Of a stretch of 64,000 nucleotides of DNA, positions 38,158 through 45,462 are shown piece by piece. Location: the NCBI RefSeq assembly GCF_030409755.1, contig NZ_JAUFQE010000002.1:1240001-1304000 (forward strand). Direction: 5' to 3'. A program made the translations under genes and the position numbers. Position 1 is the first letter of the stretch. Each line of letters opens with the position of its first letter. The notes under the pieces are model-generated. The model was not told the origin of the DNA. It searched no databases and saw only the letters and a list, made by a program, of their open reading frames with translations. Source of the stretch: Vibrio lentus. GTDB taxonomy: Bacteria > Pseudomonadota > Gammaproteobacteria > Enterobacterales > Vibrionaceae.

Positions 38158-38283
38158 TCACGCCCTGCTTGAGGTATGACACAAAGAACCGCCAGCCCCA
38201 AATTATTGCAACTTAAAAACTCAAAACCCAACACGAGAACAAAAATGTCAAGTGTTGGGAATTATCACTAAGTGCTTTATATT
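38158..38283 (-). repeat. attC-like (integron recombination site) spacer, decayed
   Basis: On the minus strand this 126-bp spacer begins near AGTGATAATTCCCAACAC and ends CCTCAAGCAGGGCGTGATG. That matches the layout of Vibrio super-integron attC sites, whose right end is usually ...GGGCGTTATG; here the core reads GTGATG instead of GTTATG. It contains an inner hairpin CCCAACAC / GTGTTGGG. The spacer at 39745-39870 is a clear relative. It lies directly after the MinD-like gene, where a cassette attC would sit. Confidence 0.5.
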
Positions 38284-38284
38284 C

Positions 38285-39325
38285 CTATCGTTTTCGTTTA
38301 AGTAATAAGTACATAGAAGAAAACACCCCTGAGATGCCGATAACTAATGCAAGGCTTTGGCTTGTACCAAATTCATTCCAAAATAATGACAACCCTTTTG
38401 CTCCGAAGATACCATAAGACAAACCAATTACTGTAATTAGTAAGCTATATACGAATATGACTCTATCTTTCAAACTGATAAATTGGAGTCTTTCTTCCAG
38501 CCTTTCACTACCGATAAGATTAATTCTATTTTCAGTTACTGGTTTATTAAGTTGAAGTTTGGAAGATAGGTTGTTCCATGCTCGAGCTAAAGCTGACTTG
38601 TATAATGTTCGGCTGATATCATCCCAAAAATAGGCCGTACCGAAACTCTCCATTACATCCATATCGAATGGAACTTTACCCAAATAATCAATTCCTCTAG
38701 ATGAAAGTTCATGTTCAGACTTTATCCCGCGAGCTTTATTTGTGAGTCTAAATATAGGTACATTAGCATCCTGTTCTAGTTGCTTTACCAAGTTATCGGA
38801 TGTTATTTTTGATATATCATCCTCCTCTTCAACACACAAAGTAATGTCAGATAGAAAATGGGTTGCAGATATCAATTCATCATAGCCAGCACGACTGTCG
38901 AATATAATAAAATCATACCCTTTATCGAGGCGTTTTAGCATTGACGATATGATTTTTCTAGCCTCCTTCTTGTCATCTGGCATGATGTCTTTAAAGTTCA
39001 GGACCTCATCGACTCGGGTAACTGATGGAATAACGTCAAAGGAACGATAACGCTCATTCGAAAACTTAGACTTGCCTGAAACCTCTACATCACCCTTATC
39101 AATAAAATACTCAGCTACCGACATTTTGTCTTCTTGAGTTAACTGAATGGTCTCTTTCCTATGAAAATATAATAGTGATGTTAAACCACGAACAAAAACA
39201 TCCAGATCAACAACCAAGACAGAGTAGCCTTCATTTCCAAGGATATCAGCCAGTACAGCTGTAAGAAGCGTTTTGCCCGTACCACCTTTACCACTAACTA
39301 CGTTAATGACTTTTGCACTACTCAT
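38285..39325 (-). CDS. MinD/ParA-like ATPase with C-terminal membrane helices
   Basis: A 346-residue protein. It has a deviant Walker A (KGGTGKT, residues 13-19), the VVDLD switch, and a FDSRAG motif where MinD has DSPAG. The ATPase domain ends near residue 255. A linker and two membrane helices (about 287-308 and 322-341) follow, ending in LLKRKR. Ordinary MinD uses an amphipathic helix, so fixed membrane anchoring is unusual. It overlaps the upstream three-helix gene by 4 bp. The neighbouring TIR gene suggests a role in sensing or localisation for a defence effector, by inference only. Confidence 0.75.
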   Translation of the reverse strand: MSSAKVINVVSGKGGTGKTLLTAVLADILGNEGYSVLVVDLDVFVRGLTSLLYFHRKETIQLTQEDKMSVAEYFIDKGDVEVSGKSKFSNERYRSFDVIPSVTRVDEVLNFKDIMPDDKKEARKIISSMLKRLDKGYDFIIFDSRAGYDELISATHFLSDITLCVEEEDDISKITSDNLVKQLEQDANVPIFRLTNKARGIKSEHELSSRGIDYLGKVPFDMDVMESFGTAYFWDDISRTLYKSALARAWNNLSSKLQLNKPVTENRINLIGSERLEERLQFISLKDRVIFVYSLLITVIGLSYGIFGAKGLSLFWNEFGTSQSLALVIGISGVFSSMYLLLKRKR

Positions 39326-39699
39326 GCGCTAACACTCCTCTTTCTATATATAAAAATACCAAAAAAACCAGCTTGAAGAAAAAGACCAATCATAATTACG
39401 GATGGCACTATCGCCATGAGCTTCGCATACTCAATACTTATCGAGCCATACTCAAGTACATAAAGTGGAAGTGCGACTACAGCATATAAGAGTGCACCAA
39501 GGGAGATTTTACCCAATACGGTATTTAGATAAGTTTCTGTTGCATCTTGGTCACTAAAATAAGTGAAAATCATAAAAAATATGAGATGCCCACTCACGCC
39601 ACATAACACTGTTAAACCGAAGAGGACTGGGCTCTCTAAGAGATAACTAAACCCCTGTTGAACTAGCTCGTCCGGCACTTCAATATTCAATCTAGGCAC
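39322..39699 (-). CDS. Three-helix membrane protein of the TIR/MinD group
   Basis: A 125-residue protein with three or four membrane helices (about residues 22-47, 63-88 and 92-118) and a short acidic N-terminus. No family recognised. Its stop overlaps the MinD-like gene start by 4 bp, so the two are one translational unit and probably one complex. Confidence 0.65.
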   Translation of the reverse strand: MPRLNIEVPDELVQQGFSYLLESPVLFGLTVLCGVSGHLIFFMIFTYFSDQDATETYLNTVLGKISLGALLYAVVALPLYVLEYGSISIEYAKLMAIVPSVIMIGLFLQAGFFGIFIYRKRSVSA

Positions 39700-39744
39700 C
39701 TTTCATTAAAAAAAGTTAATTTTATCATGTAATTGACGGTATGC

Positions 39745-39870
39745 AACACGAGATACCACCGTCCCATGAGGTACGAACAACGACCTATAAACCCTTTGAC
39801 TATAAACACGAAACCCAACCCACGACTTAAATGACAAAGGTTGAGAATCAATCATCAAATACTCTTTTTG
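39745..39870 (-). repeat. Second attC-like spacer, decayed
   Basis: This spacer aligns with that at 38158-38283 over roughly 100 bp with small gaps: shared TGAGGTAnGA, AAACCCAAC, AAATGnCAA and GAAT blocks in the same order. It lies directly downstream of the TIR gene on the minus strand. Its ends are more worn than the other copy. The repeat relationship is seen directly; calling it attC is an inference. Confidence 0.45.
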
Positions 39871-39882
39871 ATCACATTTAAA

Positions 39883-40578
39883 CTAGAACTCAATTTTAAC
39901 TAGTTCTGCAATTTTTTCGGCTACAACAACCATTGAATCTTCAGACGTATCTAAGCCACTTCTAGAAGCGAGTAATGGACTTATATTACGAAGTTCTTCA
40001 TATGTAGTGTCATGTATTACAGGAATAAGTTGGTTACCAGCCAATAGAGCAGAGAGCTCCTTGTCAGCGACCCCTTCTTTAGGAAGACGTGCCAACATTG
40101 CTGGAGTTACAAGAACAAGTCCAATACGTGAATTAGCTAAACCTTTGTCGATCGCACGCATCATCGGAACACCAAGAGCAAGATCTTTTTCGCTAAACCA
40201 TACATTCACTCCAGACTCTTCGAGAAGGTCATGCAGCTCTTTAGCTACTGTTTTACGATCATCCCAAGCGTGACATAGGAAAATGTCACGAAGGTCCGGT
40301 TGTTCAGTAGCTCTCTTTTCGACAGTTTCTCGAATTGGTGTGAGTGATTGTATCTGGCTCGCGGTATAAGACACTGATGAACCAGGTTTTGACCAACTAG
40401 GCCTTTTACTACTTGTACCACTACTGCTGCCTCCAGTATTGCTTCCGTATGATGAAAATGACGGAGGCGAATATGAGGAATAACTCCCATAGTTGCGACT
40501 GCGACCACTACAAGCAGGGCATGCCGCTGCTCCACTAGCTGTGCGGTGTCCATTTCTTGGTGCTGTGCATCTTGCCAT
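39883..40578 (-). CDS. TIR-domain protein with N-terminal Cys/His knuckle
   Basis: A 231-residue protein in three parts. Residues 4-23 hold C4, H11, C20 and C23, a probable zinc knuckle. Residues 24-75 are a Ser/Tyr/Gly-rich linker. Residues 97-230 form a TIR domain (DIFLCHAWDDRK, NVWFSEKDLALG, IGLVLVTPAML, ADKELSALLAG). Glu174 in ADKEL occupies the position of the catalytic glutamate of NAD-cleaving TIR domains. So an NADase or cyclic-ADP-ribose-type signal maker is likely, as in Thoeris and related defence systems. Ribosome site AAGGAT precedes the ATG. It heads the minus-strand group that includes the MinD-like ATPase. Confidence 0.85.
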   Translation of the reverse strand: MARCTAPRNGHRTASGAAACPACSGRSRNYGSYSSYSPPSFSSYGSNTGGSSSGTSSKRPSWSKPGSSVSYTASQIQSLTPIRETVEKRATEQPDLRDIFLCHAWDDRKTVAKELHDLLEESGVNVWFSEKDLALGVPMMRAIDKGLANSRIGLVLVTPAMLARLPKEGVADKELSALLAGNQLIPVIHDTTYEELRNISPLLASRSGLDTSEDSMVVVAEKIAELVKIEF

Positions 40579-40699
40579 ATTGCAATTATCCTTTTAATAA
40601 AGATTATTAGATTTAAAAGGAGCATAACTATTATTGGTATTGATAACAGTGATTTAAATCATCAGATGTGCAACTAGGCTCTAAAAAATCAAGCTCTTA

Positions 40700-40945
40700 A
40701 AAAGAAAGTATAAAAAAGCCTCATCCATCGGAAAACTGCTCTTTTTAGTAGAATGAATTACCGGCGTATCTTGTAACGTTTTCGAATGGGGTTCGCCCTA
40801 ACCGCGCGCCCATTTTTGAACGTATAACCTTTATGAAACTCCGCTTATCAGTAGTGCAATCAGCAACATGCTTACAAATTTTATCATTTTCCGTTCCATC
40901 GCGAGACATACAACTCGACGAGATAACACACTCTGACCAGCTAGT
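40700..40945 (-). pseudogene. Relic of the prophage operon's 3' end
   Basis: This 250-bp stretch is a worn copy of the prophage region 41385-41725 with an internal deletion. On the minus strand it reads the tail CYLVELYVSRWNGK-stop, matching RYLLEFYVSRWKGK of the gene at 41689. A stop/start overlap into an 18-residue hydrophobic peptide (MIKFVSMLLIALL...) follows. Then comes HKGYTFKNGRAVRAN..., matching the C-terminal half of the basic protein at 41419 but lacking a start codon. It shows that a second, related prophage end once lay here. Confidence 0.8.
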
Positions 40946-40971
40946 GGAGCGTTACATATGATTCACCCTCG

Positions 40972-41235
40972 CTAATCTTGCGGAGAGCCAAAAAGGTAAT
41001 GAGTAGCTTCTATGAGGATGATTTCATTAAAATGAACAGATATCTCAGTATCATTTAACAAGATAAACAAAAGCACATCCCCTTCAGACATGTCGTTCAT
41101 CAGATACCAGTCAATATCCTCGGTTGCACAGCTCTTTACAGCTTCATATATGAGGGTAAAAAGCTCACGTACGCAGTCATCACAATCAACCAGTGCGCCT
41201 ATTATAAGTTTCAAAAGTGTATTTTTAGTATTCAT
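40972..41235 (-). CDS. Small acidic protein of unknown function
   Basis: An 87-residue acidic protein (MNTKNTLLKLIIGALVDCDDC...) with three cysteines in the first half. No family recognised. It lies between the prophage relic and the left end of the intact prophage, on the same strand as both, and is A+T-rich like the TIR group. May be cargo. Confidence 0.45.
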   Translation of the reverse strand: MNTKNTLLKLIIGALVDCDDCVRELFTLIYEAVKSCATEDIDWYLMNDMSEGDVLLFILLNDTEISVHFNEIILIEATHYLFGSPQD

Positions 41236-41372
41236 GAAATTAGTTTAAGGAAAGACTGAAAAATTAAAGTATGAATAATGGATGAGATTTTACGGCCTTC
41301 AACATCCTTTACAAATTGCCCCTCAGCTGAAACACCATAAAAAACTAGCCGAGACGCTTATAACTAAAATTT

Positions 41373-41406
41373 AAAAGAGCCACTTTCCCTAGAAAATGGC
41401 TCTTTT
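41373..41406 (-). terminator. Terminator of the prophage structural operon
   Basis: Stem AAAAGAGCCA / TGGCTCTTTT with an inner TTT / AAA pairing, after the last minus-strand phage gene. A decayed copy is visible next to the relic near 40715-40735. Confidence 0.85.
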
Positions 41407-41418
41407 GATTGGTAAGAT

Positions 41419-41541
41419 TCATCGGCGTTTTTTGTAGCGTCTCCGGGTGGTGTTTGCTCTTACCACGCGCCCGTTCTTGAGCGTGTAACCTTTCTTAAGT
41501 TGGCCGTTTGGTCGGCGGCCTTTGCACTTGTGTCCTTTCAT
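41419..41541 (-). CDS. Very basic 40-residue phage protein
   Basis: A 40-residue protein (MKGHKCKGRRPNGQLKKGYT...) in which about 45 percent of residues are Lys or Arg; it ends RRRYKKRR. It overlaps the upstream small membrane gene by 47 bp in another frame. A worn copy at 40700-40945 keeps the same C-terminal motif, which supports it being a real gene. A virion DNA-binding peptide, like the small basic proteins of PM2-type phages, is a reasonable inference. Confidence 0.7.
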   Translation of the reverse strand: MKGHKCKGRRPNGQLKKGYTLKNGRVVRANTTRRRYKKRR

Positions 41542-41689
41542 TCGGTATCTCCAGTTTTCGTATTCGTTGCTCTTGGTCTTGCTGTACTCGCTTTATCCAA
41601 TTGATGTCCGTTTTCAAAGCCGCAATCGTGCCCAGGCTTGAGACTCCGCCGGTCATGAATGCAATAATCAGAGTATCGAGAAAGCCCAT
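41495..41689 (-). CDS. Small membrane protein, holin-like
   Basis: A 64-residue protein starting at MGFLDTLIIAFMTGG. It has one membrane helix (about residues 4-24) and a charged coiled-coil tail (DINWIKRVQQDQEQRIRKLE), a shape seen in phage holins and spanin-like helpers. Its ATG overlaps the upstream stop (TAATG). Confidence 0.65.
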   Translation of the reverse strand: MGFLDTLIIAFMTGGVSSLGTIAALKTDINWIKRVQQDQEQRIRKLEIPNERTQVQRPPTKRPT

Positions 41690-42099
41690 TACTTGCCCTT
41701 CCATCGCGAGACGTAAAACTCGAGTAAATAGCGCACCATGGCGCGCATCCCGAGTGTGTCGACGACGACAGCACCCACCACAAACCAATACGGATTGGGG
41801 ATACGCTGCAGCGCGTCAAAGCCTTGCTCAACATAAGGCGCGTAGTTGGGGATAAACGATAAGATGAGCGGCACAAACACCACTAAGAGGATGAACTCGT
41901 CTTTGAGTCCCCGCTCTCGAATGCTGACTTCATCGAGGCTACTGGCCTGCTCTTCACCATTCTGCAGTCGACGCACCCTCGCCTGATGCTTCTCGCTCTC
42001 GAGTTCGTCTTTGCGCTTAAGCGCTTCGGCGCGGTTTTGGTTATGCTGCTTGTACGCAGCCACGCCACCGGTCACGAGATTCAGGAGCGCGCCCATCAT
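41689..42099 (-). CDS. Phage membrane protein with charged coiled coil and two helices
   Basis: A 136-residue protein starting MMGALLNLVTGG. A short hydrophobic start is followed by a charged coiled-coil region (residues 20-68) and two membrane helices (about 71-90 and 105-122), ending RYLLEFYVSRWKGK. It overlaps the endolysin gene by 4 bp (ATGA) and may be part of the lysis set or a virion membrane protein. No named family. Confidence 0.65.
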   Translation of the reverse strand: MMGALLNLVTGGVAAYKQHNQNRAEALKRKDELESEKHQARVRRLQNGEEQASSLDEVSIRERGLKDEFILLVVFVPLILSFIPNYAPYVEQGFDALQRIPNPYWFVVGAVVVDTLGMRAMVRYLLEFYVSRWKGK

Positions 42100-42575
42100 G
42101 TGTACACCCGACGACTTAATTCGATATGCGGACCGTCTTTGAGGCTCTTCCAATCGCCACCCCAAACAATCGCGACATTCAGCTCTCGAGCGGCTTGTTT
42201 AAATGCTTTGCTGATGGCAGCGTAATACTTAAAGTCCCACGTGACTTTGTTGTTTTCATCGTACGCTACGAAATCGATCGCATGGCCGGATTGGTGCCGA
42301 CTGAGACGCTTAACCCCATCAAGCTGGCTCAAGCCCTCCTGATAGAGCTGATATTGGCGTTTCGCCGTGCGTAGGCCTTCCGTGATACCAAAATCATACG
42401 GTGACAGCTCTATCGCTCGGCGCACGACTTTCTTTAAGTCGCCATGTACGCCCAACATGCGGGCTTCACTACGGGCAGAGAGCACAAAGTCGCTGACAGT
42501 CTCATCAATGGTTCGCTTATTCATAAGGTACACTCCGGCCAGTAAGCCACTGGCGAGTAACATTAGCCATCTCAT
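42096..42575 (-). CDS. M15-type peptidase, probable phage endolysin
   Basis: A 159-residue protein with an N-terminal membrane anchor or signal (about residues 2-18), then a D-Ala-D-Ala/L-Ala-D-Glu peptidase domain. Zinc ligands fall in SRHQSGHAIDF (H-x6-D type) and in DGPHIEL near the C-terminus. TEGLRTAKRQYQLYQEG is the usual substrate-side helix. It should cut peptide cross-links of peptidoglycan for lysis or entry. It lies in the structural operon between the spike/fibre genes and the small membrane genes. Confidence 0.85.
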   Translation of the reverse strand: MRWLMLLASGLLAGVYLMNKRTIDETVSDFVLSARSEARMLGVHGDLKKVVRRAIELSPYDFGITEGLRTAKRQYQLYQEGLSQLDGVKRLSRHQSGHAIDFVAYDENNKVTWDFKYYAAISKAFKQAARELNVAIVWGGDWKSLKDGPHIELSRRVYT

Positions 42576-43012
42576 TAGCCCTCCGATTTCATAAGGAGTC
42601 TCGAATGCAGCGTAACACTAGCGTCAACGTTGGAGACGGTGATCTCAAGCTTGGTCGCGACTTTCGGTTTGATAAGAAACAATGGATAGCCATAGAGGGA
42701 ATTCGAGGCAAAATACAGATACAAGAGACGGGACGACACTGACGTGTTGTTGGCCCTAAGAAATCTAATATAGACGATGCCAGGGTTCGCCAAAATTGAA
42801 GAGGCGCTACTGCTCTGATTGTGCGGCGTTGCTTGCGATTGCTTAAAGCGCCTAAGGGTCAAATCGAGCATTTCGACATGGTTGGAAAGTGGGAACGTCG
42901 CCTTTCGACGCGAGCCGAAAATGAATTTCATCTGATTGTCGTGTTTTGCTTCCACGTTCAGCAAACCATCATTAGCGCTGGCAAGCTCAGGATTGGTTAA
43001 TGACAGCATCAT
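42575..43012 (-). CDS. Phage protein of unknown function, after the fibre-like gene
   Basis: A 145-residue protein, Ser- and Leu-rich with a beta-strand pattern (VYIRFLRANNTSVSSRLLYLYFASN). No transmembrane helix. It overlaps the genes on both sides by 1-4 bp. The position directly after the repeat-built protein suggests a spike or vertex component. Not recognised. Confidence 0.6.
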   Translation of the reverse strand: MMLSLTNPELASANDGLLNVEAKHDNQMKFIFGSRRKATFPLSNHVEMLDLTLRRFKQSQATPHNQSSSASSILANPGIVYIRFLRANNTSVSSRLLYLYFASNSLYGYPLFLIKPKVATKLEITVSNVDASVTLHSRLLMKSEG

Positions 43013-43908
43013 AGCGCTTCTCCTACTTTAAGGCGGTCGCTCGCGGTGCCTTTCACGCTTACGGCTTGATTGGTGTTGAGCATCAAATGCCCGCCCGGAC
43101 GTAACTCCAAGAATCCTTGCACGATGACCGTGCCTTCATTGGTGGCCAGAGCTTGTAAGATGAGCGCCTTTCTCGCGCTTTTCTCTCGAATACTTTGATA
43201 GCCTCCCGTCATTAGCAAGGTACCATTGCCAATTCGGGCGAACGTCACGCGCTCTGGATCCGACGTCACTTTCAATTCGGTGTTGGTGATGGTCGCTTGC
43301 ACGTCCAGTGACGCGTTCCCCACCTCGACATTCACCGGTTGTTGGATCCGCTCAATGGTTAACGGCTGTGTGATCTGGTCGACCGTCACCGGCTCGGCCA
43401 CTCGTTTAACATTAACCGGCGTTTGAACCTCACTAATCGTGGTAGGTGTTTGTATTTCTGATATTTTAACTGGCGTGACAATGTCACTAACCTTGACGGG
43501 GTCACGCACTTTTTGAACCGATACCGGCGTTTCAATCTGCGCCACACTCACTGGCGCTTGCACTTCACTCACCTGCACGGGATCCTGCACTTTTCTCACG
43601 TTCACCGGCTTTTCAATTTCACTGACCAACAGCGCGTTATTCACGCTGATTTTCTGCGCCTTGGTCATGATCAATAAATCCGACACTTGATACTCAAAGG
43701 TCACCGCCACTGACTGATGATTGTTCAGCTCGAGCTTGTCAAAGGCGGACACATCGACAGTGTCACCACCAAAGATCTCAACGGGACGCATGGTATCGCC
43801 CTGCAGCAGTAACGAGTGCGTGGTATCACGCAAGATGAGGTACTTACCGGATTGACCGGCGTTAAACGTCAGCGTGTGATTGGGCTCGAGTGTGTGGGTC
43901 TGTTTCAT
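43009..43908 (-). CDS. Fibre/spike-like protein with eleven 9-residue repeats
   Basis: A 299-residue protein in three parts. Residues 1-90 are a beta-rich head (HTLTFNAGQSGKYLILRD). Residues 96-194 consist of eleven repeats of the pattern x-x-[VI]-x-x-P-V-x-[VI] (for example KVQDPVQVS, QIETPVSVQ, DIVTPVKIS). Residues 195-299 are a distal beta-rich domain ending KVGEAL. Alternating Val/Ile with a fixed proline suggests a trimeric beta-spiral or beta-helix shaft, as in virus fibres. The role as receptor-binding vertex spike is inferred from location among virion genes. Confidence 0.7.
   Translation of the reverse strand: MKQTHTLEPNHTLTFNAGQSGKYLILRDTTHSLLLQGDTMRPVEIFGGDTVDVSAFDKLELNNHQSVAVTFEYQVSDLLIMTKAQKISVNNALLVSEIEKPVNVRKVQDPVQVSEVQAPVSVAQIETPVSVQKVRDPVKVSDIVTPVKISEIQTPTTISEVQTPVNVKRVAEPVTVDQITQPLTIERIQQPVNVEVGNASLDVQATITNTELKVTSDPERVTFARIGNGTLLMTGGYQSIREKSARKALILQALATNEGTVIVQGFLELRPGGHLMLNTNQAVSVKGTASDRLKVGEAL
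43327..43623 (-). repeat. Coding tandem repeat, eleven 27-bp units
   Basis: The region encodes residues 96-194 of the fibre-like protein: eleven units of nine residues. The protein pattern is regular while the DNA units have diverged, so the array is old and not a recent expansion. Confidence 0.85.
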
Positions 43909-44858
43909 GATGCGCGCCTTGTCATGACCACCCCAATGGTGACCATCGTGCCGATAATCCCAAGGATGAGAGATAATTTTTTCAACGTAGAGTTGTCGGA
44001 TTCATTCGTGCCCGTTTGCTCTCGCGCTTTCGCGTTGTTGGCTAAGGCAATCGCCGCTTTGGTGGTTTCGGTTTGTTGACCGGCCATCGATTTGATCGAA
44101 TCAATGGCGTATTGACTGACTTCGGATTGCTCTTCTAGGGCTGACGTCCCAAAGCCAAAGGCTTCATCGACGGTATTATCGACCACACGCAACGAGTTAT
44201 CGACCATGTTCAAGGAATCTCCGACCACCGATTCATTGACTCTTAACGCTTGGGTACCAAAATCAAACGCTTCTTCCGCGGTACGTCCCGCAATGGCCAT
44301 CGCGCCATGATCGGTCATGGTCAAATTGATGTCCGAGTCACTGACGCCTGACAGCATTACACCGGTATTGTCGCCACCGACCGCCGCACTGCTGCTGGTG
44401 TTTGTAGTCGTCGTAGTGTTGCTTTGACGACTTTTCGAAGAACTTCTTCCACCCATATCCGCTAACCTTATTTGTAAAACCCTTTCATCGCCGTGGCGTT
44501 CAATTTCCTGAACCGGTAACTTCAATCGTCTTGCAATGAATCGCTTGGCACCCTCACGATAAAAATGCGCTCGCACCGAATCAAAGCCATGCTGTTTCGC
44601 ATGCTCGACGGCGGCCAATGTGCCGGTGGCCATGTCGCCCGCTAACCCCACCACAACCAACTCTTTGGTGTTGTTTTTCAGCCTTTCACCACGCAACAAC
44701 ATGACAGTGTCACTTATTTGATACGTTGCCTCTAAGCCTTGTGTGACTTGGGTTTGTGCGTGTTGGTAATAGTCTCTCAGTGCCGGTTTTAGCCGTTGAC
44801 GGACGTGCGCCCACTTTGCTGGCTGTAAGCTATCGTTTGGATAACGCATACAAGGCAA
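43905..44858 (-). CDS. Large phage structural membrane protein
   Basis: A 317-residue protein (or 314 from the second ATG at 44849, MRYPNDSL). Residues 1-130 look like a folded alpha/beta domain (ELVVVGLAGDMATGTLAAVEHAKQHG). A Ser/Thr-rich linker (about 133-165) is followed by a long helical Ala/Asp-rich stretch (170-280). A C-terminal membrane helix closes it (about 293-312, LILGIIGTMVTIGVVM). No family recognised. The layout suits a membrane-anchored virion or DNA-delivery protein. Confidence 0.65.
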   Translation of the reverse strand: MPCMRYPNDSLQPAKWAHVRQRLKPALRDYYQHAQTQVTQGLEATYQISDTVMLLRGERLKNNTKELVVVGLAGDMATGTLAAVEHAKQHGFDSVRAHFYREGAKRFIARRLKLPVQEIERHGDERVLQIRLADMGGRSSSKSRQSNTTTTTNTSSSAAVGGDNTGVMLSGVSDSDINLTMTDHGAMAIAGRTAEEAFDFGTQALRVNESVVGDSLNMVDNSLRVVDNTVDEAFGFGTSALEEQSEVSQYAIDSIKSMAGQQTETTKAAIALANNAKAREQTGTNESDNSTLKKLSLILGIIGTMVTIGVVMTRRAS

Positions 44859-45036
44859 ACAGCGCCATCAACACAATGAACCACCACGGCATGCCGCGTT
44901 GCTCACCGAGGCTGATGTGCCCACCTTCAAATCCACTGTTGTTGGTGGTGTTGCCGGAGGTGCCGGACGTAGCGGGTCCTGCTGCGCCGCCTTGAAGGCC
45001 ACCGCCACCGGTTAATGATGTCAATGATCCGAGCAT
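44830..45036 (-). CDS. Small Gly-rich phage membrane protein
   Basis: A 68-residue protein starting MLGSLTSLTGGGG. Gly/Ser/Asn-rich half followed by a C-terminal membrane helix (PWWFIVLMALFALYALSKR). Its ATG shares one base with the stop of the upstream gene (TGATG). Typical of the small membrane proteins of PM2-type virions. Confidence 0.65.
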   Translation of the reverse strand: MLGSLTSLTGGGGLQGGAAGPATSGTSGNTTNNSGFEGGHISLGEQRGMPWWFIVLMALFALYALSKR

Positions 45037-45173
45037 CAGCGCCCTCCTTTGAGCCACATCAGTGACGCGACAAACAGCACCACAAGCAACACTTTATTGA
45101 GTCCTTTGCCAGCGCTAAGCCCAAACAGGCTGCCGACCCCAAATCCACCCAATCCCCAAAACAGTAACGGCAT
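45036..45173 (-). CDS. 45-residue two-helix phage membrane protein
   Basis: A 45-residue protein (MPLLFWGLGGFGVGSLFGL...) with two short hydrophobic segments separated by AGKGLNK. It starts behind GGAG and ends with TGA overlapping the next ATG. It is too short for many gene finders, but fits the unbroken coupled operon. Confidence 0.6.
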   Translation of the reverse strand: MPLLFWGLGGFGVGSLFGLSAGKGLNKVLLVVLFVASLMWLKGGR

Positions 45174-45183
45174 CACCGTCTCC

Positions 45184-45453
45184 TTATCGTCGAAACGCCA
45201 GCGCGCCCAATATCAAGACCAGCAGCACACCAACCCCACCCCCGACGTACAGCATCGTGTTGTCTTTCTGAGGTTGAGCTTGCGGTGTGGTCACCGTATT
45301 CCCCTTGTTATCCACTTGAGGATGATTGGGTTGCTGCGTCTTATCCGGGTTCGTGGATTGGTCATTAGTGGGAAACAGCCAGTCGGCGTTTTCCCCGACC
45401 GAATCCAATGCGCCCGCGCCAAATTCCAACAGATCATCAAAAAAGCTTTTCAT
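45184..45453 (-). CDS. Small phage membrane protein with C-terminal helix
   Basis: An 89-residue protein. Amphipathic N-terminus (MKSFFDDLLEFGAGALDS), Pro/Gln/Asn-rich middle, membrane helix near residues 67-86 (MLYVGGGVGVLLVLILGALAF) and FRR end. Ribosome site AAGGAG five bases before the ATG. Directly after the capsid gene; probable virion membrane protein. Confidence 0.65.
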   Translation of the reverse strand: MKSFFDDLLEFGAGALDSVGENADWLFPTNDQSTNPDKTQQPNHPQVDNKGNTVTTPQAQPQKDNTMLYVGGGVGVLLVLILGALAFRR

Positions 45454-45462
45454 TGGCGCTCC

